Shown here: in pieces, positions 8,045 through 17,905 of the stretch | Position numbering within the stretch: position 1 is the first letter of the stretch | Layout of the letters: each line of letters opens with the position of its first letter | Source of the DNA: Paenibacillus humicola | GTDB lineage: Bacteria > Bacillota > Bacilli > Paenibacillales > Paenibacillaceae | Direction of reading: 5' to 3' | DNA length: 64,000 bases | Assembly (NCBI RefSeq): GCF_028826105.1 | Contig: NZ_JAQGPL010000001.1 | Coordinates: 249,501 to 313,500 of the forward strand | Notes under the pieces: generated by a model | Told to the model about the DNA's origin: nothing | The model's database searches: none | What the model saw: the letters and a program-made list of their open reading frames with translations, nothing else | Translations under genes and position numbers: made by a program

Positions 8045-9265
8045 ATGCAGCGGACGATCGGGATGATCGGGGCGATGGATACGAAAGGCGCAGAGTTCGC
8101 CTTCCTGAAGGGCGAGATCGAACGGAAAGGCTTCCGCGTCCGCGTGTTCGATACGGGCGTGATCGGCGAGCCGGGGCTGGCGCCCGACATCGGCCGCGAG
8201 ACGATCGCCGAAGCGGGAGGCGCCAGCCTCGCGGAGCTGGTTGCGCAGGGCGACCGCGGGAAGGCGATGCTTGCGATGGCGGCGGGAGCCGCCAAGGTCG
8301 TGCCGGAAGCGGTGCACCGGGGCGAAATCGACGGCCTCATCGGGATGGGCGGCACGGCCGGGACGGCGGTTGCGAGCAGCGCCATGCGGGCGCTGCCCGT
8401 CGGATTCCCGAAGCTGATCGTCTCCACCGTCGCGGCCGGCGACACGCGGGGCTACATCGGCACGAAGGATATCGTGATGATGCCGGCCGTGGTCGACGTC
8501 GCGGGCGTCAACCGAATCAGCCGGCAAATCTTCAGCCGGGCGGCGGGGGCGATCTGCGGCATGGCCGAGGCCGACGCCGCCGGGGGCAGGGACAAGCGGC
8601 TGATCGCGGCCAGCATGTTCGGCAATACGACGTCCTGCGTCGAGCGGGCCCGGTCGCGGCTCGAGGGAGAGGATACCGAGGTGCTCGTCTTCCACTGTAC
8701 CGGCGTGGGCGGGCAGACGCTCGAAAGCCTGGTTGAAGGCGGCTACATCAGCGGCGTGCTTGACATCACGACGACCGAATGGGCCGACGAAATCGCCGGC
8801 GGCGTGTTTGCGGCGGGGCGGGAACGGGGCGACGCGGCGGCACGGCGGGGCATCCCGCAGGTCATCGTGCCCGGGTGCGTGGACATGGTCAACTTCCATG
8901 CCCGCGAGACGGTGCCGGAACGCTATGCGGATCGGAACCTGTATGTGTGGAATTCGAATATTACGCTCATGCGCACGACCGCCGAAGAGAATGCGCGGAT
9001 CGGCGCCATTTTGGCGGAAAAGGCGAATGCGAGCGTGGGGCCAGTCGCGTTCCTGCTGCCGCTCGGCGGCGTATCGCTGCTGGACAGTCCGGGACAGCCG
9101 TTCTGGGACCCGGCCGCCGACCGCGCCTGCTTCGATGCCATCAAGCGCCATGTGAAGAGCGGCATTCCGGTCCACGAGATGGACTGCAACATCAACGATC
9201 CGGCGTTTGCGGACAGGGCGGCGGAGCTGCTGCTTGCGATGCTGTCCGGCCGGCCGCAGGCTTAG
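8045..9265 (+). CDS. Tm-1-like ATP-binding protein (UPF0261)
   Basis: A 406-residue protein of the Tm-1/UPF0261 family, named after the tomato virus-resistance protein. The N-terminal domain starts IGMIGAMDTKGAEFAFLK with a glycine-rich GLIGMGGTAGT around residue 100; the C-terminal domain carries HCTGVGGQTLE and PGCVDMVNF. Bacterial relatives are often fused to, or encoded beside, the TIM-barrel protein found here at 15027. The reaction is unknown. The ATG at 8045 has AAAGGAGGGG just upstream. It is the first gene of a nine-gene run. Confidence 0.85.
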   Translation: MQRTIGMIGAMDTKGAEFAFLKGEIERKGFRVRVFDTGVIGEPGLAPDIGRETIAEAGGASLAELVAQGDRGKAMLAMAAGAAKVVPEAVHRGEIDGLIGMGGTAGTAVASSAMRALPVGFPKLIVSTVAAGDTRGYIGTKDIVMMPAVVDVAGVNRISRQIFSRAAGAICGMAEADAAGGRDKRLIAASMFGNTTSCVERARSRLEGEDTEVLVFHCTGVGGQTLESLVEGGYISGVLDITTTEWADEIAGGVFAAGRERGDAAARRGIPQVIVPGCVDMVNFHARETVPERYADRNLYVWNSNITLMRTTAEENARIGAILAEKANASVGPVAFLLPLGGVSLLDSPGQPFWDPAADRACFDAIKRHVKSGIPVHEMDCNINDPAFADRAAELLLAMLSGRPQA

Positions 9266-9310
9266 CGGCGGCAGCAATCATTTTTATTTTCCGGGAGGAT
9301 GAAGCGGGTT

Positions 9311-10306
9311 ATGAGGAAATTCAAAGTAGGTCTTATCGGCGCCGGCGGCGTGACGGAGCTCCATTTGGAAGGGTATAAGGCACATCCGGAGCGGGTGGAA
9401 GTGGCCGCGATTTGCGATTTGAACGCGGAGGCGCTAACGCGCAAGGCGGATCAATACGGCATCCCGCTGCGCTTCTCCGATCTGAACGATTTTATCCGGG
9501 AAAGCGGCGTCGACGCCGCTGTCGTCTGCACGCCGACGTCCATCCGCAAGCAGGTGGTGTTTCCGCTGCTGGACGCGCGCCTTCCGCTGTTCGTCGAGAA
9601 GCCGTTCTCCGATACGCTGAGCGACGCGATCGATATTACCGAGAAGGCGGCCGGACTGAAGGTGCCGGTATCCGTGAACCAGAACTTCCGCCGGCATTTT
9701 ACGTTCGACGTTGTGAAGGGCATCGTGGCGGAAGGGCAGATCGGCAAGGTGACCCAAATTATTTTCAACAACCTCTTCTTCCGTCAGGACACCGGCTGGC
9801 GCCTGCAGTGCGAGCGTCACGCGCTCTCGGTCATGGGGATTCACTGGTTTGACGGCTTCCGGCAAATTCTCGGCTCGGAGGCGGTTTCGGTGACGAGCCT
9901 GATGAGCTCCTCTTCGGCGGTCGAATGCGCCGGGGAAACGGATGCCACCGTACAGGTCGCGTTCGAGAACGGCGCGTTCGCCACGTATGTGCAAAGCTTC
10001 TCGTCGGCCCATCCGCGTACGGAAATGATTGTCATCGGCGAAACCGGCACGCTTGTCTGCGGCCACCGCTCCGTGGAGCTGTTCCGCAAAGGGCAGAAAG
10101 CGCCGGAACGGACGTGGAGCAACGACATCTCCCGGGAAATCGCCACGTTCGAAGGCCTCAATCATCTGCTGACGTCGCTCGAAACCGGAGCTGAAGCGCC
10201 CAACAGCGCCCGGGACAATCTGAAGACGGTCGCGATTCTCGATGCCGCCTACCGTTCGGCCGAGGAGAAGCGCACCGTTACGCTTGACCATGGAGTGCTC
10301 GTATGA
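9311..10306 (+). CDS. Gfo/Idh/MocA family oxidoreductase
   Basis: A 331-residue NAD(P)-dependent sugar or polyol dehydrogenase: KVGLIGAGGVTELHLEGY near the N-terminus, EKPFSD (lysine near residue 97) and the usual C-terminal domain. An ATG at 9299 abuts the GGGAGG ribosome site with no gap, so the ATG at 9311 is the better start. Its stop overlaps the start of the next gene (ATGA), so translation is coupled. Together with the TIM-barrel isomerase it suggests oxidation and isomerisation of an unusual sugar. Confidence 0.87.
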   Translation: MRKFKVGLIGAGGVTELHLEGYKAHPERVEVAAICDLNAEALTRKADQYGIPLRFSDLNDFIRESGVDAAVVCTPTSIRKQVVFPLLDARLPLFVEKPFSDTLSDAIDITEKAAGLKVPVSVNQNFRRHFTFDVVKGIVAEGQIGKVTQIIFNNLFFRQDTGWRLQCERHALSVMGIHWFDGFRQILGSEAVSVTSLMSSSSAVECAGETDATVQVAFENGAFATYVQSFSSAHPRTEMIVIGETGTLVCGHRSVELFRKGQKAPERTWSNDISREIATFEGLNHLLTSLETGAEAPNSARDNLKTVAILDAAYRSAEEKRTVTLDHGVLV

Positions 10307-11079
10307 GCGTGAAGTACGCCTTCTCCAGGCCGACGCAGACGGACGAAGAAACCACTCAGCTGTTTGGCGGATACCGCTCCGCCGGCTATGACGGGCTGCA
10401 GCTGAAGGCCGGGCAGTACGCGCCTTATCTGGCCGATCCCGGGCGCTTCATGGCACGTTATGGGACGCTGCCGGGCGCCGGCGCTGCGCTGATAACGGGC
10501 GGCTCGCTCGACGAGGCAAGCCGCGCGCAGCTCGAATCGTTATTCGCCTTCGCCGAGCGGATCGGCACCGAACGGGTCGTATACTGTCACGGCGTATCCC
10601 GCAAGAACGTGACCGCGGACGATATTCGCCGCTATGCCGATATACTCTCGGAGCTCGGCAAGTCGGCGGCGCAGCGCGGAATCGCCCTGTCGCTCCACCA
10701 TCATTACGACCAGCCGGTCATGTACCGCGACGACTTCGATATTTTCTTCGAGCGGGTGAAGGACCGCGCCGTCGGTCTCACGATCGATACCGCGCATTTG
10801 GTGAAGTCGGGTATCGAGGACGTGGCCGAAGTCATCACGGCGTTCGCGCCGTTTATCGACAACTTCCACATGAAGGATTTCGAAGACGGCGAGTGGCGGG
10901 TGCTCGGACGGGGAGCGATCGATTTCGGACCGATTTTCAAGGCCATCCGGGACACCGGCTATACGGGCTGGATATCCGCCGACGAGGAGAGCGGGGGCGG
11001 AATCATGGACGGGATGGCGACCTGCCTTTCTTTTCTGAGAAAAGGACTGGAGCTTCATGACAACGCAATCGGGAGGTAA
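10303..11079 (+). CDS. Sugar phosphate isomerase/epimerase (TIM barrel)
   Basis: A 258-residue xylose-isomerase-like TIM barrel. Metal ligands expected of this fold are visible in LSLHHHYDQP, TIDTAHLVKSG, NFHMKDFEDG and SADEESGGG. Such proteins epimerise keto-sugars or act on inositol-derived intermediates. It overlaps both neighbours by a few bases, which places it firmly in the operon. Confidence 0.85.
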   Translation: MSVKYAFSRPTQTDEETTQLFGGYRSAGYDGLQLKAGQYAPYLADPGRFMARYGTLPGAGAALITGGSLDEASRAQLESLFAFAERIGTERVVYCHGVSRKNVTADDIRRYADILSELGKSAAQRGIALSLHHHYDQPVMYRDDFDIFFERVKDRAVGLTIDTAHLVKSGIEDVAEVITAFAPFIDNFHMKDFEDGEWRVLGRGAIDFGPIFKAIRDTGYTGWISADEESGGGIMDGMATCLSFLRKGLELHDNAIGR

Positions 11080-11084
11080 TGGCC

Positions 11085-12047
11085 GTGGACGCTCAGACCG
11101 CCAAGCTGAACCGGACCGCCGATTCCGGCGAGAACACGGCGCGTAAAAGACTGTGGCTCGACGTCAGGCGCGACAAATATTTATACCTGCTTATTTTACC
11201 CGGCGTCCTGTATTTCATCATGTTCAAATACATTCCGATGTGGGGCGTCATCATCGCGTTCCAGGATTATTCCCCTTACATGGGGATGCTGCACAGCCAG
11301 TGGGTCGGCCTCGAGCATTTCGTCCGCTTCTTCTCGAATCCCGACTTCGCGCTGCTGTTCCGCAACACGATGATGATCAGCCTGCTCAACCTGATCTTTT
11401 TCTTCCCGCTGCCGATTCTGCTGTCGCTTCTGCTGAACGAGGTCGCCCAGCGCGCGTTCAAACGGACGATTCAGTCGATCGTTTATTTGCCCCACTTCCT
11501 GTCGTGGGTCATCATCGCGGGCATCACGTTCCTCCTGCTGTCGCAGTCGTCGGGCATCGTCAACATGCTGCTGGAGAAGGCCGGGTTCCACCCGATCGAT
11601 TTCCTGACCAACAAAAATTTGTTCTGGGTGCTGCTGACGCTGCAGAACATCTGGAAGGAAACGGGCTGGGGGACGATCATTATTCTCGCGGCGATTACGG
11701 CGGTCGATCCGCAGCTGTACGAGGCGGCGAAAATCGACGGCGCGAACCGGCTCCGGCAGACATGGCACATTACGCTTCCGGCCATCCGCAACGTCATCAT
11801 CGTCCTGCTCATTTTGCGGCTGGGGAGCATTATGGACGTCGGCTTCGAGCAAATTTTTCTGATGATGAACGGAGCGGTGACGGACGTGGCCGACGTGTTC
11901 GAAACCTACGTCTACCGGAACGGCATCCAGAATGGCCAATTCAGCTACAGTACGGCGGTCGGGCTGTTCAAATCGGTCATCGGCCTCGTCCTCGTCGTGC
12001 TGGCGAACCGGCTTGCCAAAAAGTTCGGCGAGGAAGGCGTGTTTTGA
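11085..12047 (+). CDS. ABC sugar transporter permease (LplB type)
   Basis: A permease of about 320 residues with six membrane segments, homologous to LplB/YtcP systems common in Paenibacillus that import large or modified saccharides. The inner-membrane EAA loop is EAAKIDGANRLRQTWHITLPAI. The ATG at 11079 is only two bases from GGGAGG; the GTG at 11085 is eight bases away and preferred. No ATP-binding subunit is encoded, as usual for this class, which shares an MsmX-type ATPase. Confidence 0.9.
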   Translation: MDAQTAKLNRTADSGENTARKRLWLDVRRDKYLYLLILPGVLYFIMFKYIPMWGVIIAFQDYSPYMGMLHSQWVGLEHFVRFFSNPDFALLFRNTMMISLLNLIFFFPLPILLSLLLNEVAQRAFKRTIQSIVYLPHFLSWVIIAGITFLLLSQSSGIVNMLLEKAGFHPIDFLTNKNLFWVLLTLQNIWKETGWGTIIILAAITAVDPQLYEAAKIDGANRLRQTWHITLPAIRNVIIVLLILRLGSIMDVGFEQIFLMMNGAVTDVADVFETYVYRNGIQNGQFSYSTAVGLFKSVIGLVLVVLANRLAKKFGEEGVF

Positions 12048-12087
12048 CCGTTTCAGGCCGCACACCGAGAAGAAAGGAGGCCGCAGC

Positions 12088-12969
12088 ATGAAAGAAAGCC
12101 TGGGATCGCGCCTGTTTAATACGTGCAATTACGGCGTTCTCGGCATTATCGGAGCGATTACGCTGTTCCCGCTGTATTACGTATTTGTCGTTTCTTTCAC
12201 GGACCCGCACGAATTCGCCGACAAGAACGGGTTTATCCTGTTTCCGGTCCACTGGTCGACGTCGGCGTACGATTATTTGTTCTCGACCTCCGCTTTTTTG
12301 AAAGCGACGGGGGTCAGCACCTTCCTGGCGACGGTCGGCACGGCGCTCAGTCTGATGGTCACATCGGCGATCGCCTTCGGCCTGTCGCGGAAGCGGCTGC
12401 GCGGACGGCGCTTCATTCTGATTGGGATCGTGCTGACGCTCTTGTTCAACCCGGGCTTCATCCCCCCCTATCTCGTCGTCCGGGAGCTCGGTCTGATCAA
12501 CAGCGTCTGGTCGCTCATCGTGCCCGTGCTGACGAGCGGCTGGTACGTCATCCTGATGAAAAGCTTCTTCGACAACATTCCGGTCGAGCTTGAGGAGGCC
12601 GCGATGATCGACGGGAGCACGGATCTCGGCACCTTCTTCCGGATCGTGCTGCCGCTCTCGGCGCCGGCGCTCGCCGCCTTCGGCCTGTTCTACGCCGTGG
12701 CGTACTGGAATACGTTTTTTACCGCCGTGCTCTATATTAACGATTTCGCCAAGGTGCCTTTGCAAATCGTGCTGCGCAACATGCTCGTCGATTCTTCGAC
12801 CTCGACGGGCGGCGCCACGGCCGTGGAGATGGTGTCGGATCAGCAGATTCCGACGCAGACGATCAAGATGGCGGCCGTCGTCATTTCCACGCTGCCGATC
12901 CTGTGCGTCTATCCGTTTCTGCAGAAGCATTTTACGAAAGGCGTCATGCTGGGCTCGGTCAAAGGCTAA
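12088..12969 (+). CDS. ABC sugar transporter permease (LplC type)
   Basis: A 293-residue second permease with six membrane segments and the EAA loop EEAAMIDGSTDLGTFFRIVLPLS. AAAGGAGG lies seven bases before the ATG. It completes the membrane channel with the preceding gene. The closing segment FLQKHFTKGVMLGSVKG is typical of LplC/YtcP proteins. Confidence 0.92.
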   Translation: MKESLGSRLFNTCNYGVLGIIGAITLFPLYYVFVVSFTDPHEFADKNGFILFPVHWSTSAYDYLFSTSAFLKATGVSTFLATVGTALSLMVTSAIAFGLSRKRLRGRRFILIGIVLTLLFNPGFIPPYLVVRELGLINSVWSLIVPVLTSGWYVILMKSFFDNIPVELEEAAMIDGSTDLGTFFRIVLPLSAPALAAFGLFYAVAYWNTFFTAVLYINDFAKVPLQIVLRNMLVDSSTSTGGATAVEMVSDQQIPTQTIKMAAVVISTLPILCVYPFLQKHFTKGVMLGSVKG

Positions 12970-13041
12970 CCGCAGGAAGAAAGTCAAACGCGCAATGCAA
13001 GGCAATCGTCTTTCATTCGAAACGATGGGGGCTTGACCAAA

Positions 13042-14598
13042 ATGAGAATGGGTGTCCGGTTGAAACACAGAAAAATCACAATCGCGCTGCTGATGACACT
13101 TGTGCTTGGCACGTTATTATCCGCATGCGGAGGCTCCGGAGGCGGAAACGGCGACGGGAATGCGGCATCCGGCGGAACGGATGGCGGCAGCAAGCAGGAG
13201 GCGCCGACGACGATCAAGATCATGTCGGATTTCACGATCGCGCAGCCGCCTTCCGCGGATAATCCGGTGCTGAAGGAATTCGAGAAGCGGACGAATACGA
13301 AGCTGGACATCACGTGGGTTTCGGCGGCTAACTCCTCCGATTACCTGGACCGGCTGAACGTCGTGCTCAGCTCCGGCGACCTTCCGGACCTGCTGAAGCT
13401 GGACGACGTGACCAATCCGCTGTTCCAGCAGATGGTGAAGCAGGGGGCGTTCTGGGATTTGTCGCCTTTCCTCAGCAGCTACCCGAACCTGATGGAATAC
13501 CCGAAATCGGTCTGGGACAATACGAAGATCGACGGCAAAAATTATGTCATCCCGGTGGCGCGCCCGCTGAACGGGTTCGTCTTCGTCAACGTCCGCAAGG
13601 ACTGGCTGGATAAGCTCGGACTTCCGGTTCCGAAGACGATCGACGATTTTTACAACATGCTCAAAGCGTTCAAGGAGAAAAAGCCGGACGGCAAAACGCC
13701 CACCTACGGCTACACGATGCGCGGAAGCGACGTGCTCGACGGCGTCTTCACCGGCTCGAACGGACGTTGGAAGGACGTCGGCGGCAAGCTGATCGACGCC
13801 AACTTCGATCCGGGCATGCGGGAATCGATCCTGTTCAAGCATAAGCTGTATGCGGAAGGGCTCGTCCCGCCGGATTACGCGGTCATGAAGGACAGCCAAT
13901 ACTGGGATATGGCCACGAGCGGAAGCGCCGGCTCGACGGCGGAGACGATCGAGGCGCAGTGGCGCTGGACGTACGACCAATGGAAGCGCGATCCGAAGGT
14001 GGATTGGCTGCCGCTTTCGTCCCTCTCCTACAATGGCGTCCCGTACGTACCGCAGTACCGCGGCTATATCGGGGTGCTCGCGATTCCGAAGAAGGTGCCC
14101 GAGGAGAAGGTGAAGAAAATTTTGTCTCTGCTCGATTTCGGCGCGTCGGAGGAAGGCGGCACGCTGGCGCTGTACGGCATCAAAGGCGTGCACTACAACG
14201 AGGAGAACGGGATCAAGGTGACGACGGAAAAGGCGGTTCAGGACAGCGTGGGCGTCGGCGCCTTCGGCAAAATTTTCATGCATTACGATCCTTATATGTA
14301 CGCGTTCGCGCCGGGCATGACGAAGGAAGTGTTCGAGCGGAACAAGCAGGTCATCGACGAGCGCGCGAAGGTCGCGAAGCCGGACGTGGCAATCGGCCTG
14401 GTCTCGCAGACGGACATCAAGATGGGCGCCGATTACACCAAGAAGATGAACGACATGAAGACGCAGGTCATCATGGGCAAAGCGAAGATCGAGGACTGGG
14501 ATAAGCTGATCCAGAGCATTCAGAACGACCCGACCTACCAGCAGATTACGAAGGAGATCAACGAAGCTTATCAGGCTAGGCTTGCCCAAAACAAATAA
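13042..14598 (+). CDS. Extracellular sugar-binding lipoprotein (LplA type)
   Basis: A 518-residue lipoprotein. Residues 1-28 form a signal peptide ending in the lipobox LLSA-Cys29, followed by a Gly/Ser-rich linker and a large two-lobed binding domain. It would capture the saccharide outside the membrane and pass it to the two permeases. The ATG at 13042 is ten bases from GGGGG; a TTG at 13033 is too close to it. The ligand is unknown; the downstream enzymes suggest a modified sugar or sugar acid. Confidence 0.92.
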   Translation: MRMGVRLKHRKITIALLMTLVLGTLLSACGGSGGGNGDGNAASGGTDGGSKQEAPTTIKIMSDFTIAQPPSADNPVLKEFEKRTNTKLDITWVSAANSSDYLDRLNVVLSSGDLPDLLKLDDVTNPLFQQMVKQGAFWDLSPFLSSYPNLMEYPKSVWDNTKIDGKNYVIPVARPLNGFVFVNVRKDWLDKLGLPVPKTIDDFYNMLKAFKEKKPDGKTPTYGYTMRGSDVLDGVFTGSNGRWKDVGGKLIDANFDPGMRESILFKHKLYAEGLVPPDYAVMKDSQYWDMATSGSAGSTAETIEAQWRWTYDQWKRDPKVDWLPLSSLSYNGVPYVPQYRGYIGVLAIPKKVPEEKVKKILSLLDFGASEEGGTLALYGIKGVHYNEENGIKVTTEKAVQDSVGVGAFGKIFMHYDPYMYAFAPGMTKEVFERNKQVIDERAKVAKPDVAIGLVSQTDIKMGADYTKKMNDMKTQVIMGKAKIEDWDKLIQSIQNDPTYQQITKEINEAYQARLAQNK

Positions 14599-14650
14599 AC
14601 GTAAACAGCGGCATTCGGCCAGCAATCCAACAGGAAAGGGAGAAACGAAT

Positions 14651-15013
14651 ATGGCGACGATTACAAGCCTCCGCAAAAACGAGGAGCACCGCGTGCTCGA
14701 CATGGGCTGGGGCAAAATCCAGTGGCTCTGCGGCAAAGATATCGATCCGGATGCGGAAATGACGTTCGGCATGGTGTACATTAACGCGGGAGAAGAAAAC
14801 ACCCGGCATTATCACCCCAACTGCGAGGAGGTCATCTTCGTCCTCTCCGGCGAATGCGATCATACGCTCGGCGACGAGACCTTCCACCTGGAGCCGGGCA
14901 TGATGCTGCGGATCCCGCGCGGGGTGCCGCACAATGCGAGGGTCACGAGCTGGGAGCCCTGCCGGATGATCATCGCGTATTCGTCCCCGGACCGTCAGAC
15001 GGTCGGCGAATAA
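14651..15013 (+). CDS. Small cupin protein
   Basis: A 120-residue single cupin barrel with clear metal-binding motifs: [20 protein letters not shown] and [15 protein letters not shown]. It may be an isomerase, a dioxygenase-like enzyme or a ligand-binding protein for the imported compound. GGAAAGGGAG precedes the ATG, and the next gene starts 13 bases after its stop. Confidence 0.8.
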   Translation: MATITSLRKNEEHRVLDMGWGKIQWLCGKDIDPDAEMTFGMVYINAGEENTRHYHPNCEEVIFVLSGECDHTLGDETFHLEPGMMLRIPRGVPHNARVTSWEPCRMIIAYSSPDRQTVGE

Positions 15014-15026
15014 AGGAGAGTTGAAC

Positions 15027-15854
15027 ATGGCGATATCGAGAACGGAAGCGCTGCTCCGACTGAAGGCGCAGCTGGCGGACGGCGGCACGCTGGTGGGAGC
15101 CGGCGCGGGAACCGGCCTGTCGGCCAAATGCGCGGAAGCGGGCGGCGCCGACATGATTATCATTTATAATTCGGGGCGTTACCGGATGGCGGGCCGCGGC
15201 TCGCTCGCCGGTCTGATGCCCTACGGCGACGCCAACAAAATCGTTGTTGAAATGGCGGCCGAGGTACTGCCGATCGTGAAGCATACGCCCGTTCTGGCGG
15301 GCGTGTGCGGCACCGACCCGTTCCGGGTGATGGACGTCTACTTGAAGCAGCTGAAGGAAATGGGCTTCTCCGGCGTGCAAAATTTCCCGACCGTCGGCCT
15401 GTGCGACGGTGTGTTCCGGCAAAACCTCGAGGAAACGGGCATGGGCTACGACCTCGAGGTGGAGATGATCCGCAAGGCGCACGAGCTGGATCTGCTGACG
15501 ACGCCTTACGTGTTCAACGAGGATGAAGCGCGGAAAATGGCGGCGGCCGGCGCGGACGTGCTGGTCGCGCACGTGGGGCTGACGACCAAAGGGAGCATCG
15601 GCGCCTCTACGGCGCTGACGCTGGACGAAGCCGTCGACGTCGTCCAGCGGATCAGCGATGCAGGCAAATCGGTGAATCCGGACGTCATCGTCATCTGCCA
15701 CGGCGGTCCGATTTCCGAGCCGGAGGATGCGGCTTATGTGCTGAGCCGCACCCGGGGCGTCGCCGGCTTCTTCGGAGCGTCGAGCGTGGAGCGCCTGCCG
15801 ACGGAAGTGGCGATCACCGAACAGGTGCGCAAGTTCAAGCGAATCGGTACCTGA
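15027..15854 (+). CDS. Phosphoenolpyruvate hydrolase-like TIM-barrel protein
   Basis: A 275-residue TIM barrel of the family annotated as predicted TIM-barrel enzyme or PEP hydrolase, related to the PEP mutase / isocitrate lyase superfamily. Motifs are [36 protein letters not shown] and CHGGPIS. In other bacteria and in fungi this domain is fused to a Tm-1-like domain; here the two are separate genes at opposite ends of the operon. AAAGGAG is eight bases from the ATG; the TTG at 15021 is too close. Confidence 0.82.
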   Translation: MAISRTEALLRLKAQLADGGTLVGAGAGTGLSAKCAEAGGADMIIIYNSGRYRMAGRGSLAGLMPYGDANKIVVEMAAEVLPIVKHTPVLAGVCGTDPFRVMDVYLKQLKEMGFSGVQNFPTVGLCDGVFRQNLEETGMGYDLEVEMIRKAHELDLLTTPYVFNEDEARKMAAAGADVLVAHVGLTTKGSIGASTALTLDEAVDVVQRISDAGKSVNPDVIVICHGGPISEPEDAAYVLSRTRGVAGFFGASSVERLPTEVAITEQVRKFKRIGT

Positions 15855-15861
15855 GCCGGCG

Positions 15862-16605
15862 ATGGCGGAATTATCGCTGTTTCAGATTGCGATCGTGCTG
15901 GCGGCCGCATTATGCTGCGGGTTCGCGAAAACCGGCATTGCCACGCTCGGCATCTTCAACGCGATGCTGATGACGCAGGTGTTTCCCGCGAAGGAAGCCG
16001 TCGGCACGCTGCTTCCGATGCTGATCGCGGCCGATCTCGCGGCCGTTATTCTGTACCGCCGCCATGTGGTGTGGAAGCACCTCGTTTCGCTGGCTCCTTG
16101 GGTGCTGATCGGCCTCGGCTGCGGCTATGCGCTGCTGTATTTTGCCAACGACGGTCTGATCCGCCGGTTCCTCGGCATCATGCTGCTGGTGCTGATTGCG
16201 TTCCAGCTGCTGAAGGACCGGGCGGGCGTGCGGTTCGACCGCGCTATGCCGAAATCGCGGCTGTTCACCTCCGGGATGGGAGTGCTCGCCGGATTCGCGA
16301 CGATGATCGGCAACGTATCCGGCGTCGTCATGTCGATCTATTTGCTCGGCAAAAAGCTGCCGAAGGAGGCGGTGGTCGGGACGGGGGCCTGGTTCTACCT
16401 GGCCGTCAATCTGATCAAGGTGCCGTTCTTCGTCCAGCTGGGCATGATTACGGGGCGCTCGCTGTCGATAAACGCTTGGACGCTGCCGGTCATTGCGGCC
16501 GGCACGCTCGTCGGCGCCAAGGTCGTTCCGCGCATCCGGCAAAGCGCGTTCCAGACGGTCATTCTGGTCATCGGCGCGGTTGGCGCGGCGATGCTGGTTA
16601 TCTAG
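15862..16605 (+). CDS. Sulfite exporter TauE/SafE (TSUP) family permease
   Basis: A 247-residue membrane protein with about eight hydrophobic segments and the internal repeat of the TSUP family (CCGFAKTGIATLGIFNAMLM ... MIGNVSGVVMSIYLLGKKLPKEAVVGTGAWFYLAVNLIKVPF). Members export sulfite, sulfoacetate or organic acids. Its place at the end of the operon hints that the substrate may be sulfonated or yield a waste anion, as in taurine or sulfosugar pathways. That is inference only. Confidence 0.88.
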   Translation: MAELSLFQIAIVLAAALCCGFAKTGIATLGIFNAMLMTQVFPAKEAVGTLLPMLIAADLAAVILYRRHVVWKHLVSLAPWVLIGLGCGYALLYFANDGLIRRFLGIMLLVLIAFQLLKDRAGVRFDRAMPKSRLFTSGMGVLAGFATMIGNVSGVVMSIYLLGKKLPKEAVVGTGAWFYLAVNLIKVPFFVQLGMITGRSLSINAWTLPVIAAGTLVGAKVVPRIRQSAFQTVILVIGAVGAAMLVI

Positions 16606-16647
16606 CGGGCGCGCTGCCCGCCTGTCGGCAACCCTATTCTCACACGA

Positions 16648-16700
16648 AAAAGCCTTTAATCCTCGAATAAAGCGAAGTCGAGAGGTTGAAGGCTTTATTT
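16648..16700 (+). terminator. Operon terminator after the TSUP gene
   Basis: AAAAGCCTTTAATCCTC (16648-16664) pairs with GAGAGGTTGAAGGCTTT (16681-16697) apart from the innermost bases, then ATTTCG. The rest of the 265-base gap up to 16870 shows no gene. Confidence 0.7.
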
Positions 16701-16870
16701 CGTCCGGCGAAGGTTGTTCACGAAGGCTGTACACGTTGTTCGTCGCAATCGAGTCCGGCGGACGGAACGGCCGGAATCCAAACGGTATGTATCGGCCGTT
16801 GAGGGCCGCTCGGCGAGGGAAGAACGGCCATCTGCTCACCCAGCAGTCGTACGCCGAGCCGCCCGGGCCT

Positions 16871-17905
16871 TTACTCGAAACGCTCGAGCACCACTTTGCC
16901 GACTGTCCGGCCCGATTCCAGCATCGCGTGCGCTTTGCGCAAATTCGCGGCGTTAATCGGCGCGATCGTTTCGCTTGTCGTCGTCCGGATGACGCCTGCG
17001 TCGACCAGCCGCGCCACTTTGCCGAGCAGCTCGTGCTGCTTGATCATGTCCGCCGTCTGGAAGAGCGGGCGGGTAAACATCAATTCCCAGACGAACGTGG
17101 CGCTTTTCTGCATGAACAGCGTGATGTTGAGCGGCTCGTCGGTTTCCACGATCGAACACACTTTGCCTTGCGGCGCAATGGCGTCCGCCATCCGCTTCCA
17201 ATGCTTCTCCGTGCTGTTCAGGCAGAAGATGTAATCGGCGTGCTCGTAACCGATTGCCTTCAGCTGCGGCACGAAATCTTCGTAGTGGCTGATGATATGA
17301 TCCGCGCCGAGCTCCTTGACCCACTTGGCCGATTCGGGGCGGGAAGCGGTGCCGATGACCGTCAGTCCGGCGTATTTGGCCAGCTGCGTCGCGATCGAGC
17401 CGACGCCGCCGGCGGCGCCGATGATCAGGATCGTTTTGCCGGCGTTATCGGCGGGATTAACCGAAATGCCGAGCCGGTCGAACAAGCCTTCCCACGCGGT
17501 AATTGACGTCAGCGGAAGCGCCGCGGCCTGTGCAAAATCAAGCGTCTCCGGCTTCCGGCCGACGATGCGCTCGTCGACGAGGTGGAACTCGCTGTTGCCG
17601 CCCGGCCGTGCGATGCTGCCTGCATAAAACACCTCGTCGCCGGGCTTGAACAGCGTCGCATCCGGCCCAGCCTGCACGACGACGCCGGCGACGTCCCAGC
17701 CGAGCACCCGCGGGGCGCTTTCCGTCCGGTCCTTCGGCGAGCGCACCTTGGTGTCGACCGGGTTGACGGAAACCGCGTTCACCTTGACGAGAATGTCCCG
17801 GCCGGCCGGAACCGGCTTCTCCAGCAGGACGTCGATCAGGCTTTCCGGATGATCGATCGGCAAATAATTTGTTAACCCTACCGCTTTCATCGTTTCTTTC
17901 ATCAT
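16871..17905 (-). CDS. Zinc-type alcohol dehydrogenase-like / quinone oxidoreductase family protein
   Basis: A 344-residue medium-chain reductase of the quinone-oxidoreductase-like branch (YogA/ZADH type). It has a GroES-like N-domain (VNAVSVNPVDTKVR, GWDVAGVV) and an NADPH-binding motif IGAAGGVGSIATQLAK. The zinc-binding cysteines of true alcohol dehydrogenases are absent, so it probably reduces quinones or enones with NADPH. Three ATGs cluster at the start; the one ending at 17905 is eight bases after AAGGAGG. It is transcribed alone. Confidence 0.85.
   Translation of the reverse strand: MMKETMKAVGLTNYLPIDHPESLIDVLLEKPVPAGRDILVKVNAVSVNPVDTKVRSPKDRTESAPRVLGWDVAGVVVQAGPDATLFKPGDEVFYAGSIARPGGNSEFHLVDERIVGRKPETLDFAQAAALPLTSITAWEGLFDRLGISVNPADNAGKTILIIGAAGGVGSIATQLAKYAGLTVIGTASRPESAKWVKELGADHIISHYEDFVPQLKAIGYEHADYIFCLNSTEKHWKRMADAIAPQGKVCSIVETDEPLNITLFMQKSATFVWELMFTRPLFQTADMIKQHELLGKVARLVDAGVIRTTTSETIAPINAANLRKAHAMLESGRTVGKVVLERFE

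Noticed and set aside
7976..9277. 433-codon open frame on the minus strand
   Set aside because: Antisense to the well-supported Tm-1-like gene, with no recognisable domain.
13117..14802. 561-codon open frame on the minus strand
   Set aside because: Mirror of the sugar-binding lipoprotein gene. Arg/His/Val-rich translation, no ribosome site, no family motif.
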